Positions 8,061-16,772 are shown, counted from the stretch's first letter. The stretch is DNA of 39,839 nt from Lachnospiraceae bacterium (GCA_900763175.1 CAAFJI010000071.1:1-39839), one strand, 5' to 3'. Notes: generated by a model from the letters alone, not told the origin. A program made the numbers and translations.

Positions 8061-8918
8061 ATGAAAAAGAGCTATTTAGGAAGAAAAATTACAAGCAGTC
8101 TTATGGCAGCAGCTGTTGCAGTAACCGCAATGCCAGGACTTGGACTTACAGTAGCACAGGCAGAAGAAAAGAAAACCTTAAAAGTAGCTATGGAGTGCAG
8201 TTATGCACCCTACAACTGGACACAGCCAGACGATTCCAACGGAGCAGTACCGATCACAGGAAGCTCTGATTATGCATACGGATATGACGTTATGATGGCA
8301 AAACACATCTGTGACGAGCTGGGCTACGATCTGGAAATCGTAAAGCTTGACTGGGATTCCCTTGTACCGGCAGTACAGTCCGGAAAGGTAGACTGCGTTA
8401 TTGCCGGACAGTCCATTACATCCGAGCGTCAGCAGATGGTAGATTTCACGGAGCCATATTACTATGCATCTATTATTACACTGGTAAAAAATGATGGAGA
8501 TTACGCAGATGCAGCGAGTGTTGCAGACCTGAAGGGCGTAACCTGTACTTCCCAGCAGAACACCATCTGGTATGATTCCTGCCTGCCGCAGATTGAGGAC
8601 GCCAACATTCTCCCGGCACAGGAGAGCGCACCGGCTATGCTGGTAGCCCTGGAATCTGGAAAATGTGATGCTGTTGTAACAGATATGCCTACCGGAATGG
8701 CAGCCTGCGTTGCGTACCCAGACTTTAAACTCCTTGATTTCTCCGGCTCAGACGGTGATTTTGAAGTTTCTGATGAGGACATCAACATTGGTATTTCCGT
8801 ACAGAAAGGAAATACAGAGCTTCTGGATGCCCTGAACAGCGTTCTGGACAAAATGACAGAGGACGACTTTACAAAGATGATGGACGAGGCAATTTCCGTA
8901 CAGCCGCTGTCTGAATAA
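8061..8918 (+). CDS. Polar amino acid ABC transporter substrate-binding protein
   Basis: A 285-residue secreted binding protein of solute-binding family 3 (type II fold), which captures a polar amino acid or similar compound. The signal peptide covers about residues 1-35 with a VAQA cleavage site; the mature protein opens KTLKVAMECSYAPYNW, and YGYDVMMAKHICDELG, VDCVIAGQSITSERQQMVDFTEPYY and DAVVTDMP are classic family stretches. No lipobox cysteine is present. The start is ATG 8061 after AGAGGAGGA; an in-frame ATG at 8031 is upstream of the ribosome site. It is the first gene of a three-gene importer with permease and ATPase, but a 184-nt gap with stem-loops follows it, which probably lowers expression of the later genes relative to this one. 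The specific amino acid cannot be told. Confidence 0.92.
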   Translation: MKKSYLGRKITSSLMAAAVAVTAMPGLGLTVAQAEEKKTLKVAMECSYAPYNWTQPDDSNGAVPITGSSDYAYGYDVMMAKHICDELGYDLEIVKLDWDSLVPAVQSGKVDCVIAGQSITSERQQMVDFTEPYYYASIITLVKNDGDYADAASVADLKGVTCTSQQNTIWYDSCLPQIEDANILPAQESAPAMLVALESGKCDAVVTDMPTGMAACVAYPDFKLLDFSGSDGDFEVSDEDINIGISVQKGNTELLDALNSVLDKMTEDDFTKMMDEAISVQPLSE

Positions 8919-8936
8919 TAAAAGAAACTATCCGGC

Positions 8937-9022
8937 TGGAGCCTGTTGGAGAACGGATTTTTGCAAGAACTATTTCCAAGTGTAACAGGAAAGTTACGGA
9001 AATAATTTTTAAACACGCTCCA
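8937..9022. repeat. Palindromic element H (divergent, short)
   Basis: The ends GGAGCCTGTT and AAACACGCTCC match the terminal repeats of the element family seen in full at 12111-12274, but the 82-bp interior is different and forms its own hairpins: TATTTCC/GGAAATA (8971-8977 with 8998-9004) around GTAAC/GTTAC, followed by ATTTTT. It lies in the gap between binding protein and permease genes. Membership rests on the ends only. Confidence 0.45.
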
Positions 9023-9032
9023 GGCTGTAACC

Positions 9033-9073
9033 TTATCCAGATGCAAAGGCTATTCGCTGCTGCATCTGGATAA
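9033..9073 (+). other. Intercistronic stem-loop before the permease
   Basis: TTATCCAGATGCA (9033-9045) pairs perfectly over 13 bp with 9061-9073, loop 15 nt. There is no T-run, so it should act as an mRNA stabilising or attenuating structure, as is common after the binding-protein gene in ABC operons. Confidence 0.7.
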
Positions 9074-9102
9074 TATCTTTAGAAAAAATAGGAGAAAACA
9101 CC

Positions 9103-9894
9103 ATGCTTCCTGAAACCTTCTGGGGGCGGATCCAATATCTGCTCCAGCAATACGGCTCCTCATTCTTATCGGGCGCCGGAAATACAATGATCATCGCAAT
9201 CGTAGGCACCTTTTTAGGGTGTCTTATTGGCTTTATAGTGGGAATTATCCAAACCATTCCCGTTGACAAGAGAGATTCCGCAGCAAAAAAGACGCTGGTT
9301 GGAATTCTGAAATTTATCATGGCCTGCTACGTGGAATTTTTCCGTGGAACGCCTATGATGGTACAGGCAATGTTTATTTATTACGGCAGCTCTTACCTGT
9401 TTAACATCAATATGTCCATGTGGTTTGCCGCATTTTTTGTAGTATCTATCAATACAGGTGCTTACATGGCAGAGACTGTCCGTGGCGGTATCCTCTCTGT
9501 AGATGAAGGCCAGACAGAGGCGGCCAAAGCCATTGGAATGACTCATATCCAGACCATGGTAAACGTAATTCTTCCCCAGGCACTGCGAAACATCATGCCT
9601 CAGATCGGAAACAACCTGATCATCAACATCAAAGATACCTGCGTCCTTTCCATCATTGGAATCGTAGAGCTTTTCTACGCAACCAAAGGCGTTGCAGGCG
9701 CATATTATACCTATTTTGAAGCCTTTACCATTGCCATGGTAATGTATTTTATCCTTACCTTTGTATGCTCCAGACTGTTAAGACTTCTGGAACGGAAGAT
9801 GGAGGGACCGCAGAATTACGACCTGGCAACAACAGATACACTGACTCATACAAGTGGTCTGTATTCTTATCCTAAGAAAAAGGAGGAGAGATGA
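9103..9894 (+). CDS. Polar amino acid ABC transporter permease
   Basis: A 263-residue inner-membrane protein of the HisM/GlnP family. It has about five membrane segments and the conserved cytoplasmic EAA loop (EAAKAIGMTHIQTMVNVILPQ region), which docks on the ATPase. FFRGTPMMVQ is the standard family motif before the second half. AGGAGA lies before the ATG. Its stop overlaps the start of the ATPase gene, showing translational coupling. With a single permease gene the channel is probably a homodimer. Confidence 0.92.
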   Translation: MLPETFWGRIQYLLQQYGSSFLSGAGNTMIIAIVGTFLGCLIGFIVGIIQTIPVDKRDSAAKKTLVGILKFIMACYVEFFRGTPMMVQAMFIYYGSSYLFNINMSMWFAAFFVVSINTGAYMAETVRGGILSVDEGQTEAAKAIGMTHIQTMVNVILPQALRNIMPQIGNNLIINIKDTCVLSIIGIVELFYATKGVAGAYYTYFEAFTIAMVMYFILTFVCSRLLRLLERKMEGPQNYDLATTDTLTHTSGLYSYPKKKEER

Positions 9895-10637
9895 TCATGA
9901 GTGAAAATATTCTTGAGGTAAAGCATCTGGGAAAGGATTTTGGCAGCAATCAGGTTTTGCGGGATATCGATTTTTCCGTAAGTCCGGGTGACGTAACCTG
10001 CATCATTGGGCCTTCCGGTTCAGGAAAATCTACGCTGCTCCGCTGTTTAAATATGCTGGAAACTCCTTCTTCCGGAGAGATTAATTATCACGGAACAGAC
10101 ATCACAAGCAGAAATGTAAACGTGCCGGAATACCGCTCAAAGGTAGGAATGGTATTCCAGAATTTTAACCTGTTTAACAATATGACAGCTTTGAAAAACT
10201 GTACCATCGGACAGGTAAAAGTTCTGAAAAAAAGCAAGGAAGAAGCAGAGAAGAAGGCAATGTACTATCTGGAAAAAGTAGGTATGGCACCGTACATCAA
10301 TGCGAAACCGAAACAGCTTTCCGGAGGCCAGAAACAGCGTGTGGCAATCGCAAGAGCCCTTGCCATGGAACCGGAAATCTTGCTCTTTGATGAGCCAACC
10401 TCAGCTCTGGACCCGCAGATGGTAGGGGAGGTTCTGGAGGTCATGCGTGACCTGGCACACGAAGGTCTTACCATGATCATCGTAACCCACGAAATGGCAT
10501 TTGCAAGAGACGTATCTAAGAGAGTCATCTTCATGGCAAACGGAGTTATCGTAGAAGACCGTCCTCCTAAAGAACTGTTTGAAAATCCCAAAGATTCCCT
10601 GACTAAGGAATTCCTCAGCAGATTCCGAAATGCATAA
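9891..10637 (+). CDS. Polar amino acid ABC transporter ATP-binding protein (GlnQ type)
   Basis: A 248-residue ABC ATPase that energises the preceding permease. Walker A is GPSGSGKST (about 43-51), followed by RCLNMLE; the Q-loop is GMVFQNFNLF, the signature is LSGGQKQRVAIARAL, Walker B is ILLFDEPTSALDP and the H-loop is IVTHEM. The start could be ATG 9891 (MIMSEN, 4 nt after AGGAGG) or ATG 9897 (MSEN, 10 nt after it); both are plausible. Length and motifs are normal. The gene is followed by a strong terminator. Confidence 0.94.
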   Translation: MIMSENILEVKHLGKDFGSNQVLRDIDFSVSPGDVTCIIGPSGSGKSTLLRCLNMLETPSSGEINYHGTDITSRNVNVPEYRSKVGMVFQNFNLFNNMTALKNCTIGQVKVLKKSKEEAEKKAMYYLEKVGMAPYINAKPKQLSGGQKQRVAIARALAMEPEILLFDEPTSALDPQMVGEVLEVMRDLAHEGLTMIIVTHEMAFARDVSKRVIFMANGVIVEDRPPKELFENPKDSLTKEFLSRFRNA

Positions 10638-10651
10638 ATAGGAATAAAAAT

Positions 10652-10696
10652 AAAATGCAGAAAATCAATTTCAAAAGTTGATTTTCTGCATTTTTT
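10652..10696 (+). terminator. Intrinsic terminator of the amino acid importer operon
   Basis: A 17-bp A/T-rich stem, 10652-10668 (AAAATGCAGAAAATCAA) with 10678-10694, and a 9-nt loop; the T-run TTTTTT at 10691-10696 ends the structure. On the other strand the A-run could serve likewise, but no convergent gene is near. Confidence 0.88.
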
Positions 10697-10699
10697 ATC

Positions 10700-10728
10700 T
10701 TGACGGATACCTGCTGTTGCCCGAAAAT
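10700..10728 (+). promoter_or_regulatory. Possible promoter of the carboxypeptidase gene
   Basis: TTGACG at 10700-10705 with GAAAAT 17 bp further on (10723-10728). The -35 is good and the -10 poor; TATAGT at 10733 is too distant. It is placed correctly, right after a terminator and 35 nt before the gene. Confidence 0.4.
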
Positions 10729-10762
10729 AAGATATAGTTTAACGTTTTTTGAGGGAGGGTTG

Positions 10763-12034
10763 ATGATGCGAAAAGAGAAAAGGTGGCCATACAAAATGAG
10801 ACGGCTGATGCTGATGTTGTTTCTGGTTTTGGCATTGTCTGGGAATGATCATGTGGTTCGGGCACAGGGAATCGGGGTGTCTACGGGAGGCGAGGAAAGA
10901 GCTGCTGGAAAGTTCTGTAAGACAGAGAAAGGGTGGATTTACCTTTACGAAGATGGAACTCAGGCAAAGGGCGGTCTGCTGTCTATAGATGGGAAAACCT
11001 ATTATTTTTCAGAAGAGGGAATCCGTCAGTATGGCTGGCAGGAAATCGATGGTAAATGGTACTACTTTGGAAGCAAATCCAAAGGCTATATGTACAAAAA
11101 TACCTGGGTCAAGGAAAATGGAAAAAGAACCTATTACCTTCTCAGTGACGGCAGCCGGTGCCAGGGGTGGTACAGCGGGAAAAATACATATTATTTTGAC
11201 AAAAATGGCCGTCTGGTAACTGGATATAAGAAGATTTCCGGCGTAAAATACCGCTTTGATACAAAAGGTAGAATGACCGGAAATGGTCCCACATTTTCCT
11301 TAAACAGCGAGTGCGCCATCTTGGTAGAGGCTGATACTGGAAAGGTTTTGTACTCCAAAAATCCGGATGTGCGCCACGCAAATGCAAGTACAACTAAGAT
11401 CATGACTGCAATCCTGGCATTGGAAAACAGCAAGCTGTCTGAGAAGGTGAAAACCTCTGCCTATGCGGCGTCCCAGGAGCCTACCAAGCTGTATTTTAAA
11501 CGGGGCGAGCGCTTTTATATGCGGGATATGCTGTATTCCCTGCTTCTTCCGTCCCACAATGACACGGCAGTTGCCATTGCAGAGCACATTGGCGGAAGCG
11601 TGAAAAAGTTTGTTGCAATGATGAACGAGAAAGCAGTGGAACTGGGCTGCTCTAACACTCATTTTGCAACGCCAAACGGACTGGATGCAGGTCTGGATCA
11701 TTATACTACGGCAAGAGATATGTCAAAGATTGCCTGCTATGCATGGAAAAAATCTCAGATACGAAAAATTGTAAAGACACGAACAAAAACTATTCAGAAT
11801 TTAAAAGGGAAATCCTACCGTTTAGTTTCCACAAACCGTCTGCTTAATGAGAAAATGCCAGGAGTCTGCGGAATGAAAACCGGATTCACCAACAAGGCTG
11901 GACAGTGCTTTGTAGGTGTTGTCAGGGGATTGAACGGAAAAGCTTATATTTCCGTCACCTTCGGCGCAAAAACAAGCGATGGAAGATGGGCAGATGCACG
12001 GAAGCTGCTTACATACGCAAGAAATCTGAAATAA
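10763..12034 (+). CDS. dacA: D-alanyl-D-alanine carboxypeptidase with cell-wall-binding repeats
   Basis: A 423-residue secreted peptidase of family S11 that removes the terminal D-alanine of peptidoglycan stem peptides. Residues 1-35 are a signal peptide. Residues about 57-172 hold wall-binding repeats of the choline-binding type (GWIYLYEDG, GWQEIDGKWYYFG, GWYSGKNTYYFDKNGRLVTG). The catalytic domain follows from about 178, with the serine motif STTK (209-212), SHN (264-266) and KTG (372-374) all present. The usual C-terminal membrane-anchor domain of DacA is missing, so the repeats probably hold it on the wall instead. The start ATG 10763 follows GAGGGAGGG; a second ATG is adjacent. It is a single-gene unit. 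The gene symbol reflects the family; a specialised paralogue is possible. Confidence 0.9.
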   Translation: MMRKEKRWPYKMRRLMLMLFLVLALSGNDHVVRAQGIGVSTGGEERAAGKFCKTEKGWIYLYEDGTQAKGGLLSIDGKTYYFSEEGIRQYGWQEIDGKWYYFGSKSKGYMYKNTWVKENGKRTYYLLSDGSRCQGWYSGKNTYYFDKNGRLVTGYKKISGVKYRFDTKGRMTGNGPTFSLNSECAILVEADTGKVLYSKNPDVRHANASTTKIMTAILALENSKLSEKVKTSAYAASQEPTKLYFKRGERFYMRDMLYSLLLPSHNDTAVAIAEHIGGSVKKFVAMMNEKAVELGCSNTHFATPNGLDAGLDHYTTARDMSKIACYAWKKSQIRKIVKTRTKTIQNLKGKSYRLVSTNRLLNEKMPGVCGMKTGFTNKAGQCFVGVVRGLNGKAYISVTFGAKTSDGRWADARKLLTYARNLK

Positions 12035-12081
12035 GAGCAGAGTCTAAAAAATATTCCAAGAAGATTTACAAATAATTTTTG

Positions 12082-12111
12082 TTCACAGCGACAGCCAAGG
12101 TATGCTATACT
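12082..12111 (+). promoter_or_regulatory. Promoter of the cvfB-like gene
   Basis: TTCACA at 12082-12087, an 18-bp spacer and TATACT at 12106-12111. The last base of the -10 is the first base of palindromic element A, so the transcript would begin inside the left arm of that element. Confidence 0.65.
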
Positions 12112-12274
12112 AGAGCGTGTTTGAAAAATCATTCCTACAATCTGCACGCCCCATTTTGCGGGAAATTTGTCCCGAATTCGGTTGCCGTAGCCCGCTACGA
12201 CGCCCTCATCCGAGACAAATTTCCCACAAACTGTGACGCACATCTTGCAGAAAGCATTTTCCAAACACGCTCTA
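12111..12274. repeat. Palindromic element A (complete, 164 bp)
   Basis: A long imperfect palindrome ending TAGAGCGTGTTTG...CAAACACGCTCTA. The terminal inverted repeats match at about 24 of 29 positions. Internal arms are GGGAAATTTGTC (12160-12171) with GACAAATTTCCC (12214-12225), and CGTAGC/GCTACG (12186-12199) near the tip. Flanking TA on both sides looks like a target duplication. A second long copy is at 22479-22640 and shorter relatives occur at several other places. It fills much of the gap 12035-12389 and has no gene of its own. A mobile, transposase-less MITE-like element is the likeliest origin. Confidence 0.85.
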
Positions 12275-12389
12275 AAAAATACAGCAATATTTACTTGTAA
12301 AATGTCGGGGCATACCCTGGCAGGAAACTGATGTAGCCAGAACCACTTCTGCTTGCAGAGGCAGCTGGCATAGAAATAAGGAGAATTCC

Positions 12390-13229
12390 ATGATCGAGAT
12401 AGGAAAGAAACAGAAACTCACCGTAGCGAAAATCGTAGATTTCGGTGTTTATTTAGCAGAGGATAAAAATGCAAAGCAGGAGGACCGAGTGCTTCTTCCT
12501 GGCAAACAGGTTCCGGAGGGAACAAAAGAAGGAGATATGCTGGACGTTTTTATTTACAAAGATTCCAGCGACAGACTGATCGCCACCACCCGCGAGCCTA
12601 AGCTTCAGGTAGGTCAGACTGCTGTATTAAAGGTCTTACAGGTAACAAAAATCGGTGCATTTCTTGACTGGGGACTGGAGAAAGATCTGCTCCTTCCTTA
12701 TCATGAACAGACAAGCCGTGTTCATGAAGGACAGGAATGCCTGGTAGCACTTTATGTAGACAAGAGCAAAAGACTCTGCGCAACTATGAAAGTATATCAT
12801 TATCTTTCCACCAGAACCCCTTACGTGGCAGGGGATTCTGTAAAAGGCCGTATATATGAGATCAGTGACCGTTTCGGCGTATTCGTAGCAGTTGATGACA
12901 AATATTCCGCACTGATCCCTGCAAGAGAGGCAAATGGAAAATACCGTCCGGGAGAAGTTCTCGACCTTCGTGTTTCTGAGGTGAAAGAGGACGGAAAAAT
13001 GAACGTAACAGACCGCCAGAAAGCATATCTTCAGCTGAATGAGGATGCCGAAAGCGTTCTTAGCATCATCGAGGAATTTGCAGGAGTCCTGCCCTTTGAT
13101 GACAAGGCATCTCCGGAAGTGATCAAGAGAGAGTTTGGCCTGAGCAAAAATGCATTTAAACGTGCAGTAGGCCACCTTTTAAAAGAAGGAAAAATCGAGA
13201 TAAAAGACAAACGTATCTACAAAAAATAG
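12390..13229 (+). CDS. cvfB: CvfB-like S1-domain RNA-binding protein
   Basis: A 279-residue cytoplasmic protein related to CvfB/YitL of Firmicutes, which have tandem S1-type OB folds and a C-terminal winged helix. Here the OB-fold segments begin at about residues 1 (GKKQKLTVAKIVDFGVYLA), 72 (GQTAVLKVLQVTKIGAFLDWG) and 147 (AGDSVKGRIYEISDRFGVFVAV), and the winged helix spans about 220-279 (FGLSKNAFKRAVGHLLKEGKIEI). RNA binding and a role in gene expression or virulence control are known for relatives; the target here is unknown. AAGGAGA precedes the ATG. Its leader contains palindromic element A. dnaE follows after 36 nt, so the two probably share a transcript. Confidence 0.85.
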   Translation: MIEIGKKQKLTVAKIVDFGVYLAEDKNAKQEDRVLLPGKQVPEGTKEGDMLDVFIYKDSSDRLIATTREPKLQVGQTAVLKVLQVTKIGAFLDWGLEKDLLLPYHEQTSRVHEGQECLVALYVDKSKRLCATMKVYHYLSTRTPYVAGDSVKGRIYEISDRFGVFVAVDDKYSALIPAREANGKYRPGEVLDLRVSEVKEDGKMNVTDRQKAYLQLNEDAESVLSIIEEFAGVLPFDDKASPEVIKREFGLSKNAFKRAVGHLLKEGKIEIKDKRIYKK

Positions 13230-13265
13230 CGAACAGTAACCGAAGTAATTTCAGGAGTGAAAAAA

Positions 13266-16200
13266 TTGGCATTTACACACCTTCATGTCCACACAGAATA
13301 CAGTCTGCTGGACGGTTCAAATAAAATAAAAGAATATGTAGCCCGTGTAAAAGAACTGGGAATGGACAGTGCGGCCATCACCGATCATGGTGTTATGTAC
13401 GGAATCATTGATTTCTATCGTGCGGCAAAAGCAGCCGGAATCAATCCCATTCTGGGCTGTGAGGTATACGTGGCTCCAGGCTCCCGTTTTGACAGGGAAC
13501 TGGGAAACAGTGATGACCGTTATTATCATCTGGTACTCCTTGCAGAAAACAACCAGGGCTACCAGAATCTTATGAAAATTGTCTCAAAGAGCTTTAAAGA
13601 AGGCTTCTATTACAAACCACGAGTAGACCTGGAGCTTTTGCAGGAATACCATGAAGGGCTGATTGCTTTAAGCGCCTGCCTGGCCGGAGAGGTGGCACGA
13701 TTTATCAACCGTGGCCTGTATGAGGATGCAAAAAAGGCGGCACTCCGCTATCAGGATATTTTCGGAAAAGGCAATTTTTTCCTGGAGCTTCAGGATCATG
13801 GCATTCCGGAGCAGCAGAATGTAAATCAGCAGCTCCTTCGTATGCATCAGGAGACAGGAATCGATCTGGTTGCCACCAACGATATTCATTATACTTACGC
13901 AGAGGACGCAGATCCTCATGATATCCTGCTCTGCCTGCAGACAGGAAAGAAGCTGACAGATACTGACCGTATGCGCTATGATGGCGGCCAGTATTACGTA
14001 AAGTCAGAGGAAGAAATGGCAGCTCTTTTCCCCTATGCACTGGAAGCACTGGAAAATACACATAAAATCGCACAGCGATGCCATGTGGAAATCGAATTTG
14101 GTGTAACCAAGCTGCCAAGATTCGATGTGCCAGATGGCTACACTTCCTGGGAATACCTGAACAAGCTCTGCTTTGAGGGCCTGGAAAGACTGTATCATCC
14201 GGTAAAGCCAGAGCTGCGGGAGCGTCTGGAATATGAGCTTTCTACCATCAAAAATATGGGATACGTAGATTACTTCCTCATTGTGTGGGATTTTATCCGA
14301 TATGCCCGTGACAATGGAATTGAAGTAGGCCCTGGCCGTGGTTCTGCCGCAGGAAGTATTGTTGCCTATACACTGGGAATTACCCAGCTTGACCCCATTA
14401 AATATGACCTTCTGTTTGAGCGTTTCCTGAATCCGGAACGTGTTTCCATGCCTGATATTGATGTGGATTTCGGATTTGAGCGCAGGCAGGAAGTTATCGA
14501 TTATGTTGTCCGTAAATATGGAAAAGACTGCGTTGTCCAGATTGTTACCTTCGGTACGCTGGCTGCGAAAGGAGTTATCCGTGATGTGGGCCGTGTCCTG
14601 GATATGCCTTATGCCCAGGTTGATACCATTGCGAAAATGGTTCCGGCGAAAATCCCAGGGGTAAAAGTTGTTACCATAGACAAGGCAATCGAAGCAAATC
14701 CAGAGCTGAAAAAGGCCTATGATGAGCAGCCGGATATCCGTCATCTTATCGATATGGCGAAACGTCTGGAAGGACTTCCAAGGCATACCTCCATGCACGC
14801 AGCAGGAGTTGTGATCAGCCAGAAGGATGTTTCTGAGTATGTGCCTCTTTCCAGGGCTCAGGACGGAACCATCGTAACTCAGTTCACCATGACAACCCTG
14901 GAGGAGCTGGGCCTTCTGAAAATGGATTTCCTGGGTCTCAGAACCCTGACGGTAATCAGCAATGCTGTGAAAAACGTAGAGAAAAATCACGGTATTTCCC
15001 TGAATATGCACGAAATTGATTATAACGATCAGAAAGTGCTGGATTCTCTTGGAACCGGCCGTACAGACGGTGTATTCCAGCTGGAAAGCGGTGGAATGAA
15101 GGGCTTCATGAAAGAGCTGAAGCCTCACAGCCTTGAGGATGTGATCGCCGGAATTTCCCTGTACCGTCCAGGTCCCATGGACTTTATTCCCCAGTATATC
15201 CGGGGAAAGAACCGCCCCGACACGATCCGCTATGATTGCCCTCAGCTCGAGCCTATTTTGAAGGCGACCCACGGCTGTATCGTATATCAGGAGCAGGTTA
15301 TGCAGATCGTGCAGAGCCTTGCCGGATTTACCCTGGGCCGAAGCGATCTTCTCCGCCGTGCTATGTCCAAGAAAAAGCTGGAGGTTATGGAAAAGGAGCG
15401 CCAGGCTTTTGTATATGGAAATGAGAAGGAAGGGGTTCCAGGCTGTATCAAAAATGGAATTTCTGAGAAGGTAGCAAATAAGATCTATGATGAGATGATC
15501 GATTTTGCCCAGTATGCGTTTAACAAATCCCATGCAGCTGCCTATGCGTTTGTAACCTATCAGACTGCATTTTTGAAATACTATTATCCGGTGGAATACA
15601 TGGCTGCGCTGATGACATCCGTAATCGACAAGCCAACCAAGGTTGCCGAGTATATCCAGGTCTGCCGCCAGATGAACATTCCCATTTTACCGCCGGATAT
15701 TAATAAAGGAGAGTATGGATTTTCTGTATCAGGGAACTCCATTTTGTATGCGCTTTCCGCTATTAAAAGTGTGGGACGTCCGGTAATTGAAGCTCTGGTG
15801 GCAGAGCGAGGGGAGCATGGAGAATACACCTCCCTGAAAAACTTTATCGAGCGAAATATTGCCACTGTAAATAAACGTGCTATTGAGAACTTTATCAAGG
15901 CCGGTGCTTTGGATTGTCTGGAGGGAAACCGCCGTCAGAAGATGATCGTATTTGGACAGATCGTGGATGACATTTCCAGAAATAAGAAACAGTCCATGGC
16001 AGGACAGCTGAGTTTCTTTGACATTGTGTCAGAGGACCAGAAGAAGGATTTTGAGATCCGTATGCCGAATGTGGAAGAATTTGACAAGGATACGGTTCTT
16101 GGCTTTGAAAAAGAGGTTCTTGGAATTTATCTTAGCGGCCATCCGCTGGAGCGCTATCAGAACATTATGGAAAAAATGATCACAGCAAAAACCTCTGATT

Positions 16201-16763
16201 TCCAGCCTTCTGATGAGGAAGAAGGAGAACGGCAGGAAGAAGAGTCTGGTTTAAAGGACAATCAGAAGGTTATCGTAGGCGGAATGATTACCGAGAAAAA
16301 TATTAAATATACAAGGAAAAACCAGGTAATGGCTTTCCTCACACTGGAAGATCTTGTGGGAACGGTGGAGGTTATGGTATTTCCCCGTGACTATGAGAAA
16401 TGGCAGAGCGTGCTTAATGAGGATGCCAGGATGTTTATTCAGGGACGGGTATCTGCTGAGGAGGACAAGGCCAGCAAGCTGATCCTGGAAAAGGTGCGCT
16501 TGTTTTCCGATATCCCAAGGGAGCTGTGGATTCAGTTCGAGAACAGGGAAGCTTATGGAAAAATGGAGAGCGGGCTTTTGAAGGAGCTTCGTGAAATGCC
16601 CGGAAATGAAGGTGTTGTGATTTTTTTAAAGGACATCAAAGCAATGAAAAAGCTTCCGGCTGCTTACCGGGTAAACCTGCAGGATGAGTGGCTGCAGAAG
16701 ATGTATGAGAAGTATGGAAGTGCAAATGTGAAGATTGTGGAGCGGGTTCTGAAAAGCCTGTAA
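13266..16763 (+). CDS. dnaE: DNA polymerase III subunit alpha (DnaE)
   Basis: A 1165-residue replicative DNA polymerase of the DnaE class. The N-terminal PHP domain begins AFTHLHVHTEYSLLDG and includes HGVMYG. The polymerase palm has the catalytic PDIDVDF (about 396-402) and GPGRGSAAGS. YRPGPMDFIPQYI, fingers residues (FNKSHAAAYA) and a helix-hairpin-helix region follow, with a C-terminal OB fold (KVIVGGMITEKNIKYTRKN, from about 1000). The start is set at TTG 13266, because AGGAGTG lies 6-8 nt before it and related proteins begin at this residue; the alternative GTG 13257 sits on top of the ribosome site. Length and motifs are complete. It may be the second polymerase beside PolC, as usual in Firmicutes. 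Confidence 0.95.
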   Translation: MAFTHLHVHTEYSLLDGSNKIKEYVARVKELGMDSAAITDHGVMYGIIDFYRAAKAAGINPILGCEVYVAPGSRFDRELGNSDDRYYHLVLLAENNQGYQNLMKIVSKSFKEGFYYKPRVDLELLQEYHEGLIALSACLAGEVARFINRGLYEDAKKAALRYQDIFGKGNFFLELQDHGIPEQQNVNQQLLRMHQETGIDLVATNDIHYTYAEDADPHDILLCLQTGKKLTDTDRMRYDGGQYYVKSEEEMAALFPYALEALENTHKIAQRCHVEIEFGVTKLPRFDVPDGYTSWEYLNKLCFEGLERLYHPVKPELRERLEYELSTIKNMGYVDYFLIVWDFIRYARDNGIEVGPGRGSAAGSIVAYTLGITQLDPIKYDLLFERFLNPERVSMPDIDVDFGFERRQEVIDYVVRKYGKDCVVQIVTFGTLAAKGVIRDVGRVLDMPYAQVDTIAKMVPAKIPGVKVVTIDKAIEANPELKKAYDEQPDIRHLIDMAKRLEGLPRHTSMHAAGVVISQKDVSEYVPLSRAQDGTIVTQFTMTTLEELGLLKMDFLGLRTLTVISNAVKNVEKNHGISLNMHEIDYNDQKVLDSLGTGRTDGVFQLESGGMKGFMKELKPHSLEDVIAGISLYRPGPMDFIPQYIRGKNRPDTIRYDCPQLEPILKATHGCIVYQEQVMQIVQSLAGFTLGRSDLLRRAMSKKKLEVMEKERQAFVYGNEKEGVPGCIKNGISEKVANKIYDEMIDFAQYAFNKSHAAAYAFVTYQTAFLKYYYPVEYMAALMTSVIDKPTKVAEYIQVCRQMNIPILPPDINKGEYGFSVSGNSILYALSAIKSVGRPVIEALVAERGEHGEYTSLKNFIERNIATVNKRAIENFIKAGALDCLEGNRRQKMIVFGQIVDDISRNKKQSMAGQLSFFDIVSEDQKKDFEIRMPNVEEFDKDTVLGFEKEVLGIYLSGHPLERYQNIMEKMITAKTSDFQPSDEEEGERQEEESGLKDNQKVIVGGMITEKNIKYTRKNQVMAFLTLEDLVGTVEVMVFPRDYEKWQSVLNEDARMFIQGRVSAEEDKASKLILEKVRLFSDIPRELWIQFENREAYGKMESGLLKELREMPGNEGVVIFLKDIKAMKKLPAAYRVNLQDEWLQKMYEKYGSANVKIVERVLKSL

Positions 16764-16772
16764 AAAGAAATT

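Noticed and set aside
11944..12264. Minus-strand open frame over element A (and a similar one over element B) with shared peptide NAFCKMCVTV
   Set aside because: The likeness comes from the DNA repeat. Neither has a ribosome site and each runs into different flanking sequence, so I do not call a gene, although the frame is open in both copies and partly in F.
12079..12389. Possible riboswitch in the cvfB leader
   Set aside because: The structure is the repeat element; no known aptamer pattern could be recognised.
14004..15533. A 509-codon open frame on the minus strand opposite dnaE
   Set aside because: It lies wholly within dnaE, has no ribosome site and reads as low-information sequence typical of an antisense frame.
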